Below are positions 42,753 through 51,455 of a DNA stretch of 64,000 bases, in pieces. The first letter of the stretch is position 1, and the number at the start of each line of letters is the position of its first letter. Where the stretch lies: NCBI RefSeq assembly GCF_022627575.1, contig NZ_JADEYQ010000001.1, forward strand, positions 558,001 to 622,000, in the 5' to 3' direction. A program made the position numbers and the translations under genes. The notes below the pieces were generated by a model. That model was given only the letters and a program-made list of their open reading frames with translations. It did no database searches and was not told where the DNA came from. Source of the stretch: Sphingobacterium rhinopitheci (GTDB taxonomy: Bacteria > Bacteroidota > Bacteroidia > Sphingobacteriales > Sphingobacteriaceae).

Positions 42753-43154
42753 TTATACTTTATTGCAAGCAAGATTTGGATTATAAGATACTTTAGGGGA
42801 AAGAAAATGCAACAGCACTAGCCTAGAGTATCTTAGATTGAAAGGTGCGAATACCAAAATAGCACCAAATAAAACACCTACATATATCCATGGCGATTCA
42901 CTATGCGTAAAATATGCTGTTACTAATGCTAGGGTAACTACTTGCGCTACCGAAAAAGCATAACTAACATACATAGCGGCATAAAAATAACCGGGTTCAA
43001 TTTCAAATTTGAATCCACAACAAGGACATAGCTCATTCATTTTTTGTTTCTTGAGCCCATATATGCGTCCTTCAAACATGTTGCCCTCTCTACATCGAGG
43101 ACATCTGGATTGCGCTACAGCTAATAATTTAGATCTACCCATCCTTAAAACCAT
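42753..43154 (-). CDS. DUF983 family membrane protein
   Basis: A 133-residue protein with an N-terminal zinc-ribbon-like pair of CxxC motifs (SRCPRCREGNMFEG and LCPCCGFKFEIEPG) and two to three membrane segments (about 58-80, 85-105 and 108-118). The motif GYFYAAMYVSYAFSVAQVVT is typical of DUF983. Function unknown. The start could be ATG 43154 or ATG 43142. It follows the small CxxC membrane protein gene by 6 nt. Confidence 0.87.
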   Translation of the reverse strand: MVLRMGRSKLLAVAQSRCPRCREGNMFEGRIYGLKKQKMNELCPCCGFKFEIEPGYFYAAMYVSYAFSVAQVVTLALVTAYFTHSESPWIYVGVLFGAILVFAPFNLRYSRLVLLHFLSPKVSYNPNLACNKV

Positions 43155-43160
43155 TAAAAG

Positions 43161-43421
43161 TTATAACAGAGGTGACTTTTCTTCTTTTTTTCGAAATTTA
43201 GTATACCAAAGTATAGCTACTCCGCTTCCAATCAAAAATGGCATACCTAGCAAAAACAAAATACCATTGTTCAACCCTTTACCCTGTGTATTTCCATGTT
43301 GTGTACTATTTTCGGCATTCAACGAACACATAGCACATTGCGCACTAACCGCAACAGGTGTAACAAATAGACAAGCACACACTAAAGAAAGTGAGACAAA
43401 AAGACGTTTGAATATTTTCAT
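43161..43421 (-). CDS. Small exported/membrane protein with a CxxC motif
   Basis: An 86-residue protein with a signal peptide (about 1-27, ending AVSAQ) directly followed by CAMCSLNAENST, then a transmembrane helix (about 54-75, GILFLLGMPFLIGSGVAILW) and a basic tail KFRKKEE. The CxxC just after the cleavage site suggests metal or heme-related or redox function on the outer face. No family name recalled. Likely cotranscribed with the DUF983 gene. Confidence 0.75.
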   Translation of the reverse strand: MKIFKRLFVSLSLVCACLFVTPVAVSAQCAMCSLNAENSTQHGNTQGKGLNNGILFLLGMPFLIGSGVAILWYTKFRKKEEKSPLL

Positions 43422-43469
43422 GCTACAAAGTTAAAGAATTATTTAGCATTAAATTGTCACAAACTATAT

Positions 43470-44162
43470 TTACAACAAGACATTGAATCTTTCCCAGAAA
43501 CCATCTACCGGCAACGGAGCTTCGATCAACATTTGCTCTTCTTTCACAGGATGTTCAAATGCTAAAGATCGAGAATGTAAACATATGGTTCGTTTGAGAG
43601 ATCCGCGAGGATAGCCATATTTGTTGTCGCCAACGATAGGACAACCCATATATGCCAACTGGCTTCTGATCTGATGTGTACGTCCTGTGAGCGGATTTAT
43701 CTTCAATAGGTAATAACCTTCGAGATGACCTACAATTTCATAATCCAACTCAGCATAACTACCATTCTTTACCTCACGATCGTAAGCTTTGGTAATCATT
43801 TTCTTGCGATCACGGAGCAACCAATTCGTCAATTTCCCGGCTCTATGTGGCGGACGTTCTTTAACTACAGCCAAGTACGTTTTTTGAACTTTACGATCAT
43901 GAAAGAAACGATTCATACGATCTAAGCCTTTACTAGTTTTAGCCATCAAAATCATACCACTCACAGGTCGATCAAGACGGTGTATAACCCCTATAAAGGC
44001 ACCATTGGGTTTATTATATTTAATGGTCAAATAATCTTTGACCATTTCTTCTAGAGATTTATCTCCTGTTGTATCTACTTGAACAATATCACCACCACGC
44101 TTATTAATAGCGATAAGATGATTATCCTCAAAAAGGATATCCTTATCTGTAATTTTTGACAT
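43470..44162 (-). CDS. RluA-family pseudouridine synthase
   Basis: A 230-residue enzyme converting uridine to pseudouridine in RNA. Catalytic motif GVIHRLDRPVSGMILMAKTS (the Asp in HRLDRPVSG is the nucleophile), plus NPLTGRTHQIRSQLAYMGCP and GDNKYGYPRG. It lacks an N-terminal S4 domain, so it is a single-domain type; exact RNA target cannot be assigned (RluC/D or TruC-like). It starts 13 nt downstream of the mlaD-like gene and may be cotranscribed with the Mla genes. Confidence 0.92.
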   Translation of the reverse strand: MSKITDKDILFEDNHLIAINKRGGDIVQVDTTGDKSLEEMVKDYLTIKYNKPNGAFIGVIHRLDRPVSGMILMAKTSKGLDRMNRFFHDRKVQKTYLAVVKERPPHRAGKLTNWLLRDRKKMITKAYDREVKNGSYAELDYEIVGHLEGYYLLKINPLTGRTHQIRSQLAYMGCPIVGDNKYGYPRGSLKRTICLHSRSLAFEHPVKEEQMLIEAPLPVDGFWERFNVLL

Positions 44163-44175
44163 TAGAAAACAAAAA

Positions 44176-45159
44176 TTAGTTTTTTAGTGAATCTTTCGCT
44201 GCTTTAGCTTTCTTTTTAAAGAAACCTTTCAAGAGAAAATTACTTTGTAAAGCTTCCATATTTTCATCCAATTTCTCCGTACTTGTATTCAAGTTTTTCA
44301 AGATTTGTTTGATCTCAGTAGCGGCCGCAGGATCATTAGTTAACACACCTAATGCATTATCTTTATCATTCAATCTCGCGGATGTTTTGTTCAGATTCTC
44401 CATCAAAGCATTAGCAGTCTGCGTAACACCTTGTAATTGCGCTGCCGACTCACGCAAACTAGCGAACACCTCTTTATCTGTTGTCAAATCATGAAGTAAC
44501 CCTTCATTATTGTTCAGTTTTTGCGTTAAATCAACCAAATTATTTACCGCAAGACTAGCATCAGTCATTACTTTAGTTAAAGAACCTACAGAGGACTTCA
44601 GATTAGTGGCAATCTCATCATCTGTCAACAAAGCACCAACTGTACCTTTGCCATCGACCATATGCTGCGATAAAGTAGCGAAGTTTTTAGTGATTACAGA
44701 TAGATTGTCTCCATTTTCTTGCAACAATCCTATCATTTGCTCCATACCAACGCTGGCACCAGATTTCAATACATCATCATTTTCTATTTGCGGAAATTTT
44801 GAAGAACCACCCACTAAACTAATAATGGAATTACCAATAAGACCATCAGATCCTAAAATAGCAACGACATCTTTGCGTATAAATTGGCTATCTTTTTCTT
44901 GAATAGTCATTACAACACGTACTTTTTCAATACTTTCAAATGCTATTTCCTTAATTATACCTACTTTAACCCCCGAAAACCAAACGTTATTTCCAACTTT
45001 CAAACCCTTAACATCGTTGAAATATGTTTTTACAACAAGGTTCTTACTAAATTTATTTTGTTGAGAGCTTAATACTAAGATACCAACTACCAATATAATT
45101 AGACCTATAAGCGTAAATAGTCCAACTATAAGCGATCTTTTATTTTCTTGTGTACTCAT
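44176..45159 (-). CDS. mlaD: MlaD-like MCE-domain lipid transport protein
   Basis: A 327-residue protein anchored by one N-terminal transmembrane helix (about 12-32, IVGLFTLIGLIILVVGILVL) and carrying one MCE domain (about 38-118) with KTYFNDVKGLKVGNNVWFSG and LGSDGLIGNSIISLVGG. A long helical C-terminal part (about 130-320; SLTKVMTDASLAVNNLVDL) is typical of MCE proteins that form a periplasmic channel. With MlaE and MlaF it would move phospholipids between membranes to keep outer-membrane asymmetry. Third gene of the run. Confidence 0.9.
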   Translation of the reverse strand: MSTQENKRSLIVGLFTLIGLIILVVGILVLSSQQNKFSKNLVVKTYFNDVKGLKVGNNVWFSGVKVGIIKEIAFESIEKVRVVMTIQEKDSQFIRKDVVAILGSDGLIGNSIISLVGGSSKFPQIENDDVLKSGASVGMEQMIGLLQENGDNLSVITKNFATLSQHMVDGKGTVGALLTDDEIATNLKSSVGSLTKVMTDASLAVNNLVDLTQKLNNNEGLLHDLTTDKEVFASLRESAAQLQGVTQTANALMENLNKTSARLNDKDNALGVLTNDPAAATEIKQILKNLNTSTEKLDENMEALQSNFLLKGFFKKKAKAAKDSLKN

Positions 45160-45166
45160 CTGTATA

Positions 45167-45940
45167 TTATACTATAAAATTATAATCATAAAAAGGTTTA
45201 ACACGGACATCATCTGTTGCAAAAATTTCATCAAATGTACCTTGTCTTTCAAACTTGCCATCTAACAACATTACCATCCTATCCCCTACCATTTTGGCAC
45301 ATGCCAAATCATGTGTAATAATAATAGAAGATGTTTTATATCTTTCTTGCACATCATTGATCAATCCATTAATATCCAAGCAAGTAATAGGATCCAAACC
45401 AGCCGTAGGCTCATCATACAACATAATATCGGGGCGCAAAATCAATGTACGTGCGATTCCAATACGTTTACGTTGACCACCGGATAATTCAGAAGGCATT
45501 TGATTGATGGTCTGTAAAAGACCAACCCCCTCCAATACCTCTTCCACTTCACGATCAATCTCCATCCGAGTTAAATTTCTTTTATTACGAACGAGTGGAA
45601 ATTCTAAATTTTCACGAACAGTCATACTATCATATAATGCACTATTCTGAAAAGAAAAGCCGATTTTCAAGCGTAATAATCGAAGTGCCTTCTCATCTAA
45701 ATGATTCACGACTTGTCCTAAAACATTTATATCACCTGAATCCGGCATCAATAATCCAGAAATCAATTTTATCAAAACAGACTTACCTGTCCCAGAACGA
45801 CCTAAAACGACTAGATTTTCACCATTATAAAGTTTTAAATCAACATTCCGCAAGACATGCAAATTACCAAATGATTTACTGACATCATTTACATGAATGA
45901 CACAATCATCATAATCTATATATACATTCTTATTAGACAT
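45167..45940 (-). CDS. mlaF: MlaF-like ABC ATPase
   Basis: A 257-residue ATPase: Walker A VLGRSGTGKSVLIKLISG, signature SELSGGQRKRIGIARTL, Walker B IMLYDEPTAGLDPIT and the switch IITHDLACAKM. The C-terminal extension is consistent with MlaF dimer interlocking. It powers the MlaE permease. It starts 2 nt after mlaE ends and 7 nt before mlaD begins. Confidence 0.93.
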   Translation of the reverse strand: MSNKNVYIDYDDCVIHVNDVSKSFGNLHVLRNVDLKLYNGENLVVLGRSGTGKSVLIKLISGLLMPDSGDINVLGQVVNHLDEKALRLLRLKIGFSFQNSALYDSMTVRENLEFPLVRNKRNLTRMEIDREVEEVLEGVGLLQTINQMPSELSGGQRKRIGIARTLILRPDIMLYDEPTAGLDPITCLDINGLINDVQERYKTSSIIITHDLACAKMVGDRMVMLLDGKFERQGTFDEIFATDDVRVKPFYDYNFIV

Positions 45941-45942
45941 AG

Positions 45943-46701
45943 TTAAGAGAATAAAGACAATACTTGAACGATCAATAACTCTTCGATAAATACGGCAAAC
46001 ATAGAAGCCACTACGGCACTATTAGCGGCTTTACCTACCCCCTCTGTTCCCTTAGACGAATAATAACCTACATACGTACTAATAAAACCAATTGTAAAAC
46101 CAAATACAACAGAACGTATCACCATAGCAAATACATCAACAAAGCCTATTTTATCAAAAACTTGAGTAAAGAAGCTAAGCATGCTCAATTGATCTTTAGA
46201 AATAATACTTAAATACCCTCCAAATAAACCTATTCCAGCAACATAAAATGTCAAAATAGGGATCATTGTCGTCGTAGCCAAGATTCGTGTAGCGATTAAG
46301 AACTTATGCGGATTCGTACCCGAAACCTCCATCGCATCAATTTGCTCTGTCACATTCATGGAGCTTAACTCTGCACCAATTTGTGAGCCCACCTTACCCG
46401 AGGCAATTAAAGCAGTCACCAGTGGAGCTAATGCTCTAACAATAGCAATTGAAATCATTGCTGGTAACCAAGAAGAAGCCCCAAATTCTTCTAATGAAGG
46501 CCTTGATTGTTTTGTAAACACAAAGCCTACAATAAATCCTGTTAAAGAAATTAAAGGAAACGATCGCCATCCAATTTCATAACATTGTCTTATAAATTCT
46601 TTGAATTCAAATGGTGGGGTCACCATTTCACGAAAAAAACGCATTAAAAAGCGATGTAACCGAGCAAATTCAAGAAGTAAATTACTAAATTTCTTACCCA
46701 T
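45943..46701 (-). CDS. mlaE: MlaE-like ABC permease
   Basis: A 252-residue permease with four to five hydrophobic segments. Family motifs: RSFPLISLTGFIVGFVFTKQ, VTALIASGKVGSQIGAELSS (the MlaE EQ-loop-like coupling region with MNVTEQIDAMEVSGTNPHKF), and GVGKAANSAVVASMFAVFIE. First gene of the mlaEFD run. A -7 element lies upstream at 46757-46764. Confidence 0.93.
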   Translation of the reverse strand: MGKKFSNLLLEFARLHRFLMRFFREMVTPPFEFKEFIRQCYEIGWRSFPLISLTGFIVGFVFTKQSRPSLEEFGASSWLPAMISIAIVRALAPLVTALIASGKVGSQIGAELSSMNVTEQIDAMEVSGTNPHKFLIATRILATTTMIPILTFYVAGIGLFGGYLSIISKDQLSMLSFFTQVFDKIGFVDVFAMVIRSVVFGFTIGFISTYVGYYSSKGTEGVGKAANSAVVASMFAVFIEELLIVQVLSLFS

Positions 46702-46756
46702 TAATAATTATTACACTTAATATAAAGTAAATATCTCAAACGTCATTTAACTTGTG

Positions 46757-46764
46757 CAAAGGTA
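46757..46764 (-). promoter_or_regulatory. Predicted -7 element of the mla operon
   Basis: Minus-strand TACCTTTG matches TAnnTTTG, 55 nt before the mlaE ATG. No exact TTTG at -33. The rest of the 288-bp gap to 46989 shows no gene. Confidence 0.45.
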
Positions 46765-46989
46765 CAAATTTTTAAATTCCATTCTCATAATAAGAGCATC
46801 TACTTTAATAGAAATAAAAAAACAACCAAATTGTTTGATATATCAATCAAAATATTGAATTACATCAAAAACAATAGGGATTAATATTTATTAAATTTCA
46901 GTAACCTAGTTAAACCTTGATTCCATTGATGAAGTCATATAACGAAATAGTAATTAACAAAGATACATTCACCGTTAAAGGCAGGTAAT

Positions 46990-48231
46990 ATGATAAACAA
47001 AGGCAAAACATTGATACTATCATTAATAGCAATATCTATTATAAGTTTATTCACTGTTAATGGTGCAAAGGCGCAGGGAAATGTACACGTATCATTAGAT
47101 ATGTTTTACGATGAGTTATCTCCATACGGCTATTGGGACTATGACCCTAATTATGGTGGTGATATATGGTACCCGCAGGCAGGACATGATTTTAGACCTT
47201 ATAGCTCTAATGGCTATTGGACAATGACGCAATATGGCAATACCTGGGTTTCAAATTACCCTTGGGGATGGGCGACGTTTCATTATGGTAGATGGATAAA
47301 TACACCTAGAAATGGATGGGGATGGATTCCTGACTATGAATGGGGACCTGCATGGGTAGATTGGAGATCGGGAAATGGTTATTATGGTTGGGCACCGATG
47401 GCACCTCGATTGAGTGTAAACATTTCGGTAGGCTTACCAATTAACTTATGGATATTTTCTCCGTCAAAACGGATCTATGACAGAAATATACATAGATATA
47501 GCACCTATGGCAGACCTAACATATATAATAATACAACGATCATAAACAATACTTATATCGTCAATAACAATCATTATTATGGAGGGCCTTCACGAAGGGA
47601 TGTAGAACGTACAACAGGACGAAAAGTTACCGTACGTGATGTACGCAATGCAGATAGACCTGGTAGTTCGCGTATAGACAATAAATCGGTATCAATCTAT
47701 AGACCACAAAATAATACTAGAGCGCAATCTACATCGAGAGATAGTCGTACTAATACTGCCAATCGTAGCGCTACTAATAGTAATACGACGAATAGAGCTC
47801 GTCAAGAAATGTATATTGGAAGAGATGGTAATGCGATTATTCGGGATAGAAGTGATAATAGTCGCGTAATCACAAATGATAGAAAAACTGAATCTAGAAA
47901 TAGTACGTTGTCAACTAACAGAGGTAATGATCGGTCGACAAGTAATAGAAATACTACGGAAAACAAAAGTCCTATCAACAGAGGTGAATCTTCTAGGGTA
48001 AGACGTGAAGTACAGCAAATACCACAACGAGATAATACACCTTCACGAGAAAGACAACGTAGTACTATACCCGTGCAACAAGCAAGCACGACACGAGCGA
48101 GTAACAACAGTAGTACAGTATCTAGAAATAATACGCCTAGAGTAGAGCGTACTACTTCATCTTCGTCACGTAACGACGCTTCTTCACCATCAAGAACTAG
48201 TACAGATCGCTCGTCTAACTCGCGCAGATAA
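46990..48231 (+). CDS. Exported Trp/Tyr-rich protein with low-complexity tail (DUF6600-like)
   Basis: A 413-residue protein with a signal peptide (about 1-28, ending NGAKAQ). Residues about 35-150 are extremely rich in Trp, Tyr and Gly (LSPYGYWDYDPNYGGDIWYP, YPWGWATFHYGRWINTPRNG, GWGWIPDYEWGPAWVDWRSG), resembling DUF6600-type repeats. Residues about 185-413 are low-complexity, rich in Arg, Ser, Thr and Asn, and strongly basic. The tail suggests binding to polyanions or to the cell wall, but function is unknown. Single gene with a perfect palindromic terminator. Confidence 0.8.
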   Translation: MINKGKTLILSLIAISIISLFTVNGAKAQGNVHVSLDMFYDELSPYGYWDYDPNYGGDIWYPQAGHDFRPYSSNGYWTMTQYGNTWVSNYPWGWATFHYGRWINTPRNGWGWIPDYEWGPAWVDWRSGNGYYGWAPMAPRLSVNISVGLPINLWIFSPSKRIYDRNIHRYSTYGRPNIYNNTTIINNTYIVNNNHYYGGPSRRDVERTTGRKVTVRDVRNADRPGSSRIDNKSVSIYRPQNNTRAQSTSRDSRTNTANRSATNSNTTNRARQEMYIGRDGNAIIRDRSDNSRVITNDRKTESRNSTLSTNRGNDRSTSNRNTTENKSPINRGESSRVRREVQQIPQRDNTPSRERQRSTIPVQQASTTRASNNSSTVSRNNTPRVERTTSSSSRNDASSPSRTSTDRSSNSRR

Positions 48232-48255
48232 CACTTTAAGAATCACTAAATAACA

Positions 48256-48285
48256 AAAAGCGTGGCGAATATTCGCCACGCTTTT
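48256..48285 (+). terminator. Perfect-palindrome terminator
   Basis: A 30-bp perfect palindrome with 15-nt arms (AAAAGCGTGGCGAAT and complement) followed by ATTATTTTT, after the Trp-rich protein gene. Confidence 0.9.
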
Positions 48286-48359
48286 ATTATTTTTGAGTAA
48301 TATTACATATTATTAAATCAGGCATTCTACACCAGAATCCTATTAACCCGTTTTAAAAT

Positions 48360-49532
48360 ATGGCGAAATTGATTTCCATATTGGATAATGACTTTTACAA
48401 ATTTACGATGCAATATGCTGTAGTAAAGTTATTTCCAAAAGCAAAAGCGAGATATCAATTTATCAATAGAGGTAAACATGAATTTCCGGAAGGTTTTGCT
48501 GCTAAATTAACTGAATCTATTCAAGCACTTAGCAAGTTAAAACTTACTAAGGAAGAAAAGATCTTTTTCGCAGAAAGTTGCCCCTATATGGATCCTACCT
48601 ATTTTGACTTTTTGCAAGGTTACAGATATGACCCTGAAGAAGTAAAAATAGAGCAAACTGGCTGTGAATTGTCCGTTAAAATAGAAGGATATTGGTACCG
48701 AACGATTTTATGGGAAGTCCCAATTATGTCCTTAATATGTGAGATCTACTATGAAATGACAGGACTTCAACGTGTGGCAGACGAGGAAGTGATGCATATT
48801 GTAGAATCTAAAATGGACAAATACGATAAATTAGATATTACCATAGCTGATTTTGGAACACGAAGAAGACATTCTTTTGACGTACATGATTTAGTCATTA
48901 AAACATTAATAAATCATCCTTCAAAAACATTCATAGGTACAAGTAACCTATTTCTTGCTATGAAATATAATACCAAACAGATCGGTACACATGCACACGA
49001 GTGGTTTATGTTTCATGCGGCTAAGTATGGCTATAAAATGGCTAACCTATTAGGATTAGAAAATTGGGCCGATGTATACTTAGGAGATTTAGGTATTGCG
49101 CTATCAGACACCTATACTACAGAAGCTTTTTTCAAACAGTTCAACAAAAAATTAACGAAGCTATTTGATGGCGTAAGACATGACAGTGGCGATGCTATTG
49201 AATTTGCACAGAAGACAATAAATCATTACCTAAGCCTAGGCATCAATCCATTATCTAAATCTATTATTTTTTCGGATGGTTTAGATTATGATAAAGTTGA
49301 AAAAATATCCAACTATTGTAAGGGTAAAATAGGCTATTCCTTTGGTATAGGAACGGATTTCACTAATGATGTTGGGCTACCCCGAATGAATATTGTTCTC
49401 AAGATGACTGAAGCATTACCTGAAAATGGAGAATGGACGCCTGTAATAAAATTATCCGATGAGCCCATGAAACACACGGGTGATTCGAAAGAAATAGAGA
49501 TGGCTAAAAGATATTTGCATATAGATGACTAA
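48360..49532 (+). CDS. pncB: Nicotinate phosphoribosyltransferase
   Basis: A 390-residue enzyme of NAD salvage that converts nicotinate and PRPP (with ATP) to nicotinate mononucleotide. Motifs: DNDFYKFTMQYAVVKLFPKA at the N-terminus, YWYRTILWEVPIMSLICEIY, ADFGTRRRHSFDVHDLVIK, GTSNLFLAMKYNTKQIGTHA (His, target of autophosphorylation, follows in GTHAHEW), VRHDSGDAIEFAQK and SDGLDYDKV. Length and motifs are typical. Overlaps the next gene by 8 bases. Confidence 0.96.
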   Translation: MAKLISILDNDFYKFTMQYAVVKLFPKAKARYQFINRGKHEFPEGFAAKLTESIQALSKLKLTKEEKIFFAESCPYMDPTYFDFLQGYRYDPEEVKIEQTGCELSVKIEGYWYRTILWEVPIMSLICEIYYEMTGLQRVADEEVMHIVESKMDKYDKLDITIADFGTRRRHSFDVHDLVIKTLINHPSKTFIGTSNLFLAMKYNTKQIGTHAHEWFMFHAAKYGYKMANLLGLENWADVYLGDLGIALSDTYTTEAFFKQFNKKLTKLFDGVRHDSGDAIEFAQKTINHYLSLGINPLSKSIIFSDGLDYDKVEKISNYCKGKIGYSFGIGTDFTNDVGLPRMNIVLKMTEALPENGEWTPVIKLSDEPMKHTGDSKEIEMAKRYLHIDD

Positions 49533-50232
49533 TTACAAAGATGTGTACGGTGATGCATTACTAGAATATCACCAAACTGGAGCATTAAAAGAACCATTGC
49601 TATTACATAGCACCTATGGTGATATCGAAGAAATGCCTGTAGAAGTATTTTTTCGTGAAGATGAAGACTTTCCAGAATTAGAATTCATCGCGTTGTCACT
49701 TTGCGATGGCACTGTTCTTGATGTGGGTGCTGGTGTTGGTTCGCATGCCTTATATCTACAAGAAAAAGAATTTGCTGTTACAGCATTAGAAATATCTCCT
49801 TCTGCTTGTACCATCATGAAAGAGCGAGGTGTAAAAGACATCATTCAAGGAGATTTTTTCCACTTGAACGACCAACAATATGACACCTTACTATTTTTGA
49901 TGAATGGAATAGGTTTAGCGAAAACACTAGAGGGATTTCGTCACTTACTAGCACATGCTAAAACTTTATTAACAGACAAAGGACAATTGTTGTTTGATAG
50001 CTCCAATATATCCTATTTATATGATGAATACAAAATCCAACGACCTGACTATTATTTTGGAGAGATTGGATTTCAATATGAATTCAATGGTATAAAAGGA
50101 GAACCTTTTAATTGGCTATATCTAGATCAAGATGCATTAATCAAGATTGCGCATGAAGAGAATTGGGTAGTACAAGTATTGTATGAAGATGAAAATGATC
50201 AATACTTGGTGCGTATGGAACCCCGAAAATAG
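49525..50232 (+). CDS. Class I S-adenosylmethionine-dependent methyltransferase
   Basis: A 235-residue cytoplasmic protein with the Rossmann SAM-binding motif I VLDVGAGVGSHALYLQ (about 68-83) followed by an acidic VTALEISPSACTIMKERG (motif II) and TLLFLMNGIGLAKTLEGF. The substrate cannot be read from the sequence; the C-terminus (FNWLYLDQDALIKIAHEENW) is of the small-molecule methyltransferase type. Translationally coupled with pncB by an 8-base overlap, which suggests a link to nicotinate or NAD metabolism but does not prove it. Confidence 0.82.
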   Translation: MTNYKDVYGDALLEYHQTGALKEPLLLHSTYGDIEEMPVEVFFREDEDFPELEFIALSLCDGTVLDVGAGVGSHALYLQEKEFAVTALEISPSACTIMKERGVKDIIQGDFFHLNDQQYDTLLFLMNGIGLAKTLEGFRHLLAHAKTLLTDKGQLLFDSSNISYLYDEYKIQRPDYYFGEIGFQYEFNGIKGEPFNWLYLDQDALIKIAHEENWVVQVLYEDENDQYLVRMEPRK

Positions 50233-50275
50233 AATAAATAGGGAAGTTATCTACGGGTAGCTTCCCATTTATTCT
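50231..50275 (+). terminator. Terminator after the methyltransferase gene
   Basis: AGAATAAAT, a bulged A, then GGGAAG pair with CTTCCC and ATTTATTCT around a 14-nt loop; AT-rich arms give a T-run. Confidence 0.75.
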
Positions 50276-50594
50276 ATATTTTCTATATTGAATTCTTGAA
50301 GAGAAAATTAAGTAACAAGCACTATATCCTCCACGTGTCCAACACGAACAATAATATATCCTAAGTTGCTTACACGAGATAAGCCTATTTATACCCAAGA
50401 CTTCTCAACGATACTAAAATCTAATATATTATTCTTGCTTTTCATATCACGTAAATGAATATCCTGAAAAGTAATGAGCCCACAATTCTACGATGCTACA
50501 TTCAAATCCATCATTCCAGATATCAATACAAGAATATAATAAAATGTAGCAATAATCAGATTGCAATACTCGGTTATAAAAAAGACCTTTGTAT
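50276..50594. other. Gene-free spacer before the Ada-like gene
   Basis: About 320 bp without a credible gene, RNA or strong repeat on either strand. A promoter for the alkylation-repair pair must lie here, but I see no confident -7/-33 match. Confidence 0.5.
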
Positions 50595-51455
50595 ATGGAA
50601 GAGGATCAAAAATCAATCAACTACAATCGTATTGCTAAAGCAATAGCCTACATTATAGCACATCATGATCAACAGCCAAGTCTGGAAGAGATTGCTGACC
50701 ATGTACACCTCAGTTCCTTTCATTTTCAGCGAATATTTCAAGAATGGGCGGGTACTACGCCGAAGAAATTTCTGCAATATATTAGCTTGTCGCAGGCAAA
50801 GAAAATACTAGATAATCAACAGTCATTGTTTATGACAAGTGATACATTAGGTCTAAGTAGTCCTAGTAGATTGCATGATTTATTTGTCAATATAGAAGCT
50901 ATGACACCAAACGAATACCGCAATAAAGGACAATATTTGACAATTCACTATTCACTTCAATATAGTCCATTTGGGAAAATACTAATTGCTTCCACATCAA
51001 AAGGTATCTGTCAAATAAGTTTTATAGATATAATAGAAGATGTTAGTACAATTTTAAAAAAACAATTTACAAATGCTACCTATCTTCATCAAGTAGAAGA
51101 ATGCCACCTGAACGTATTGAAAATATTTGAATTATCTTCCAAACAACCCAATCCCATTAATGTACACCTGAAGGGCACAGCTTTTCAACTGAAAGTATGG
51201 GAAGCTTTATTGCAGATCCCTTTAGGTAAGTTAGATACCTACGGCAATATTGCGCAAGCAATAAATCAACCCACCGCATCACGTGCTGTAGGCACAGCTA
51301 TTGGAAATAATCCACTAGCATACCTTATCCCCTGCCACCGTATTATTCAGGCATCAGGTGTCATCGGCGGGTACCGCTGGGACCCCATTCGAAAGACAGC
51401 TATTATAGGCTGGGAAAATACACAAACAAATAGCATACATGATGAAACTTTTTGA
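50595..51455 (+). CDS. AraC-type regulator fused to O6-methylguanine-DNA methyltransferase (Ada-like)
   Basis: A protein of about 286 residues with an AraC helix-turn-helix domain (about 10-105: YNRIAKAIAYIIAHH, PSLEEIADHVHLSSFHFQR and TPKKFLQYISLSQAK) and a C-terminal alkylguanine transferase domain (about 120-280) with the active site IPCHRIIQASGVIGGYRWDP. It repairs O6-alkylguanine and probably activates its own repair genes. The N-terminal zinc methylphosphotriester domain of E. coli Ada is missing, so sensing must use another signal. Start taken at ATG 50595; a TTG at 50589 is less likely. Overlaps the AlkB-like gene by 17 bases. Confidence 0.92.
   Translation: MEEDQKSINYNRIAKAIAYIIAHHDQQPSLEEIADHVHLSSFHFQRIFQEWAGTTPKKFLQYISLSQAKKILDNQQSLFMTSDTLGLSSPSRLHDLFVNIEAMTPNEYRNKGQYLTIHYSLQYSPFGKILIASTSKGICQISFIDIIEDVSTILKKQFTNATYLHQVEECHLNVLKIFELSSKQPNPINVHLKGTAFQLKVWEALLQIPLGKLDTYGNIAQAINQPTASRAVGTAIGNNPLAYLIPCHRIIQASGVIGGYRWDPIRKTAIIGWENTQTNSIHDETF

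Noticed and set aside
50141..50646. Short open frames in the spacer before the Ada-like gene
   Set aside because: Composition is not protein-like and they overlap known genes or the terminator.
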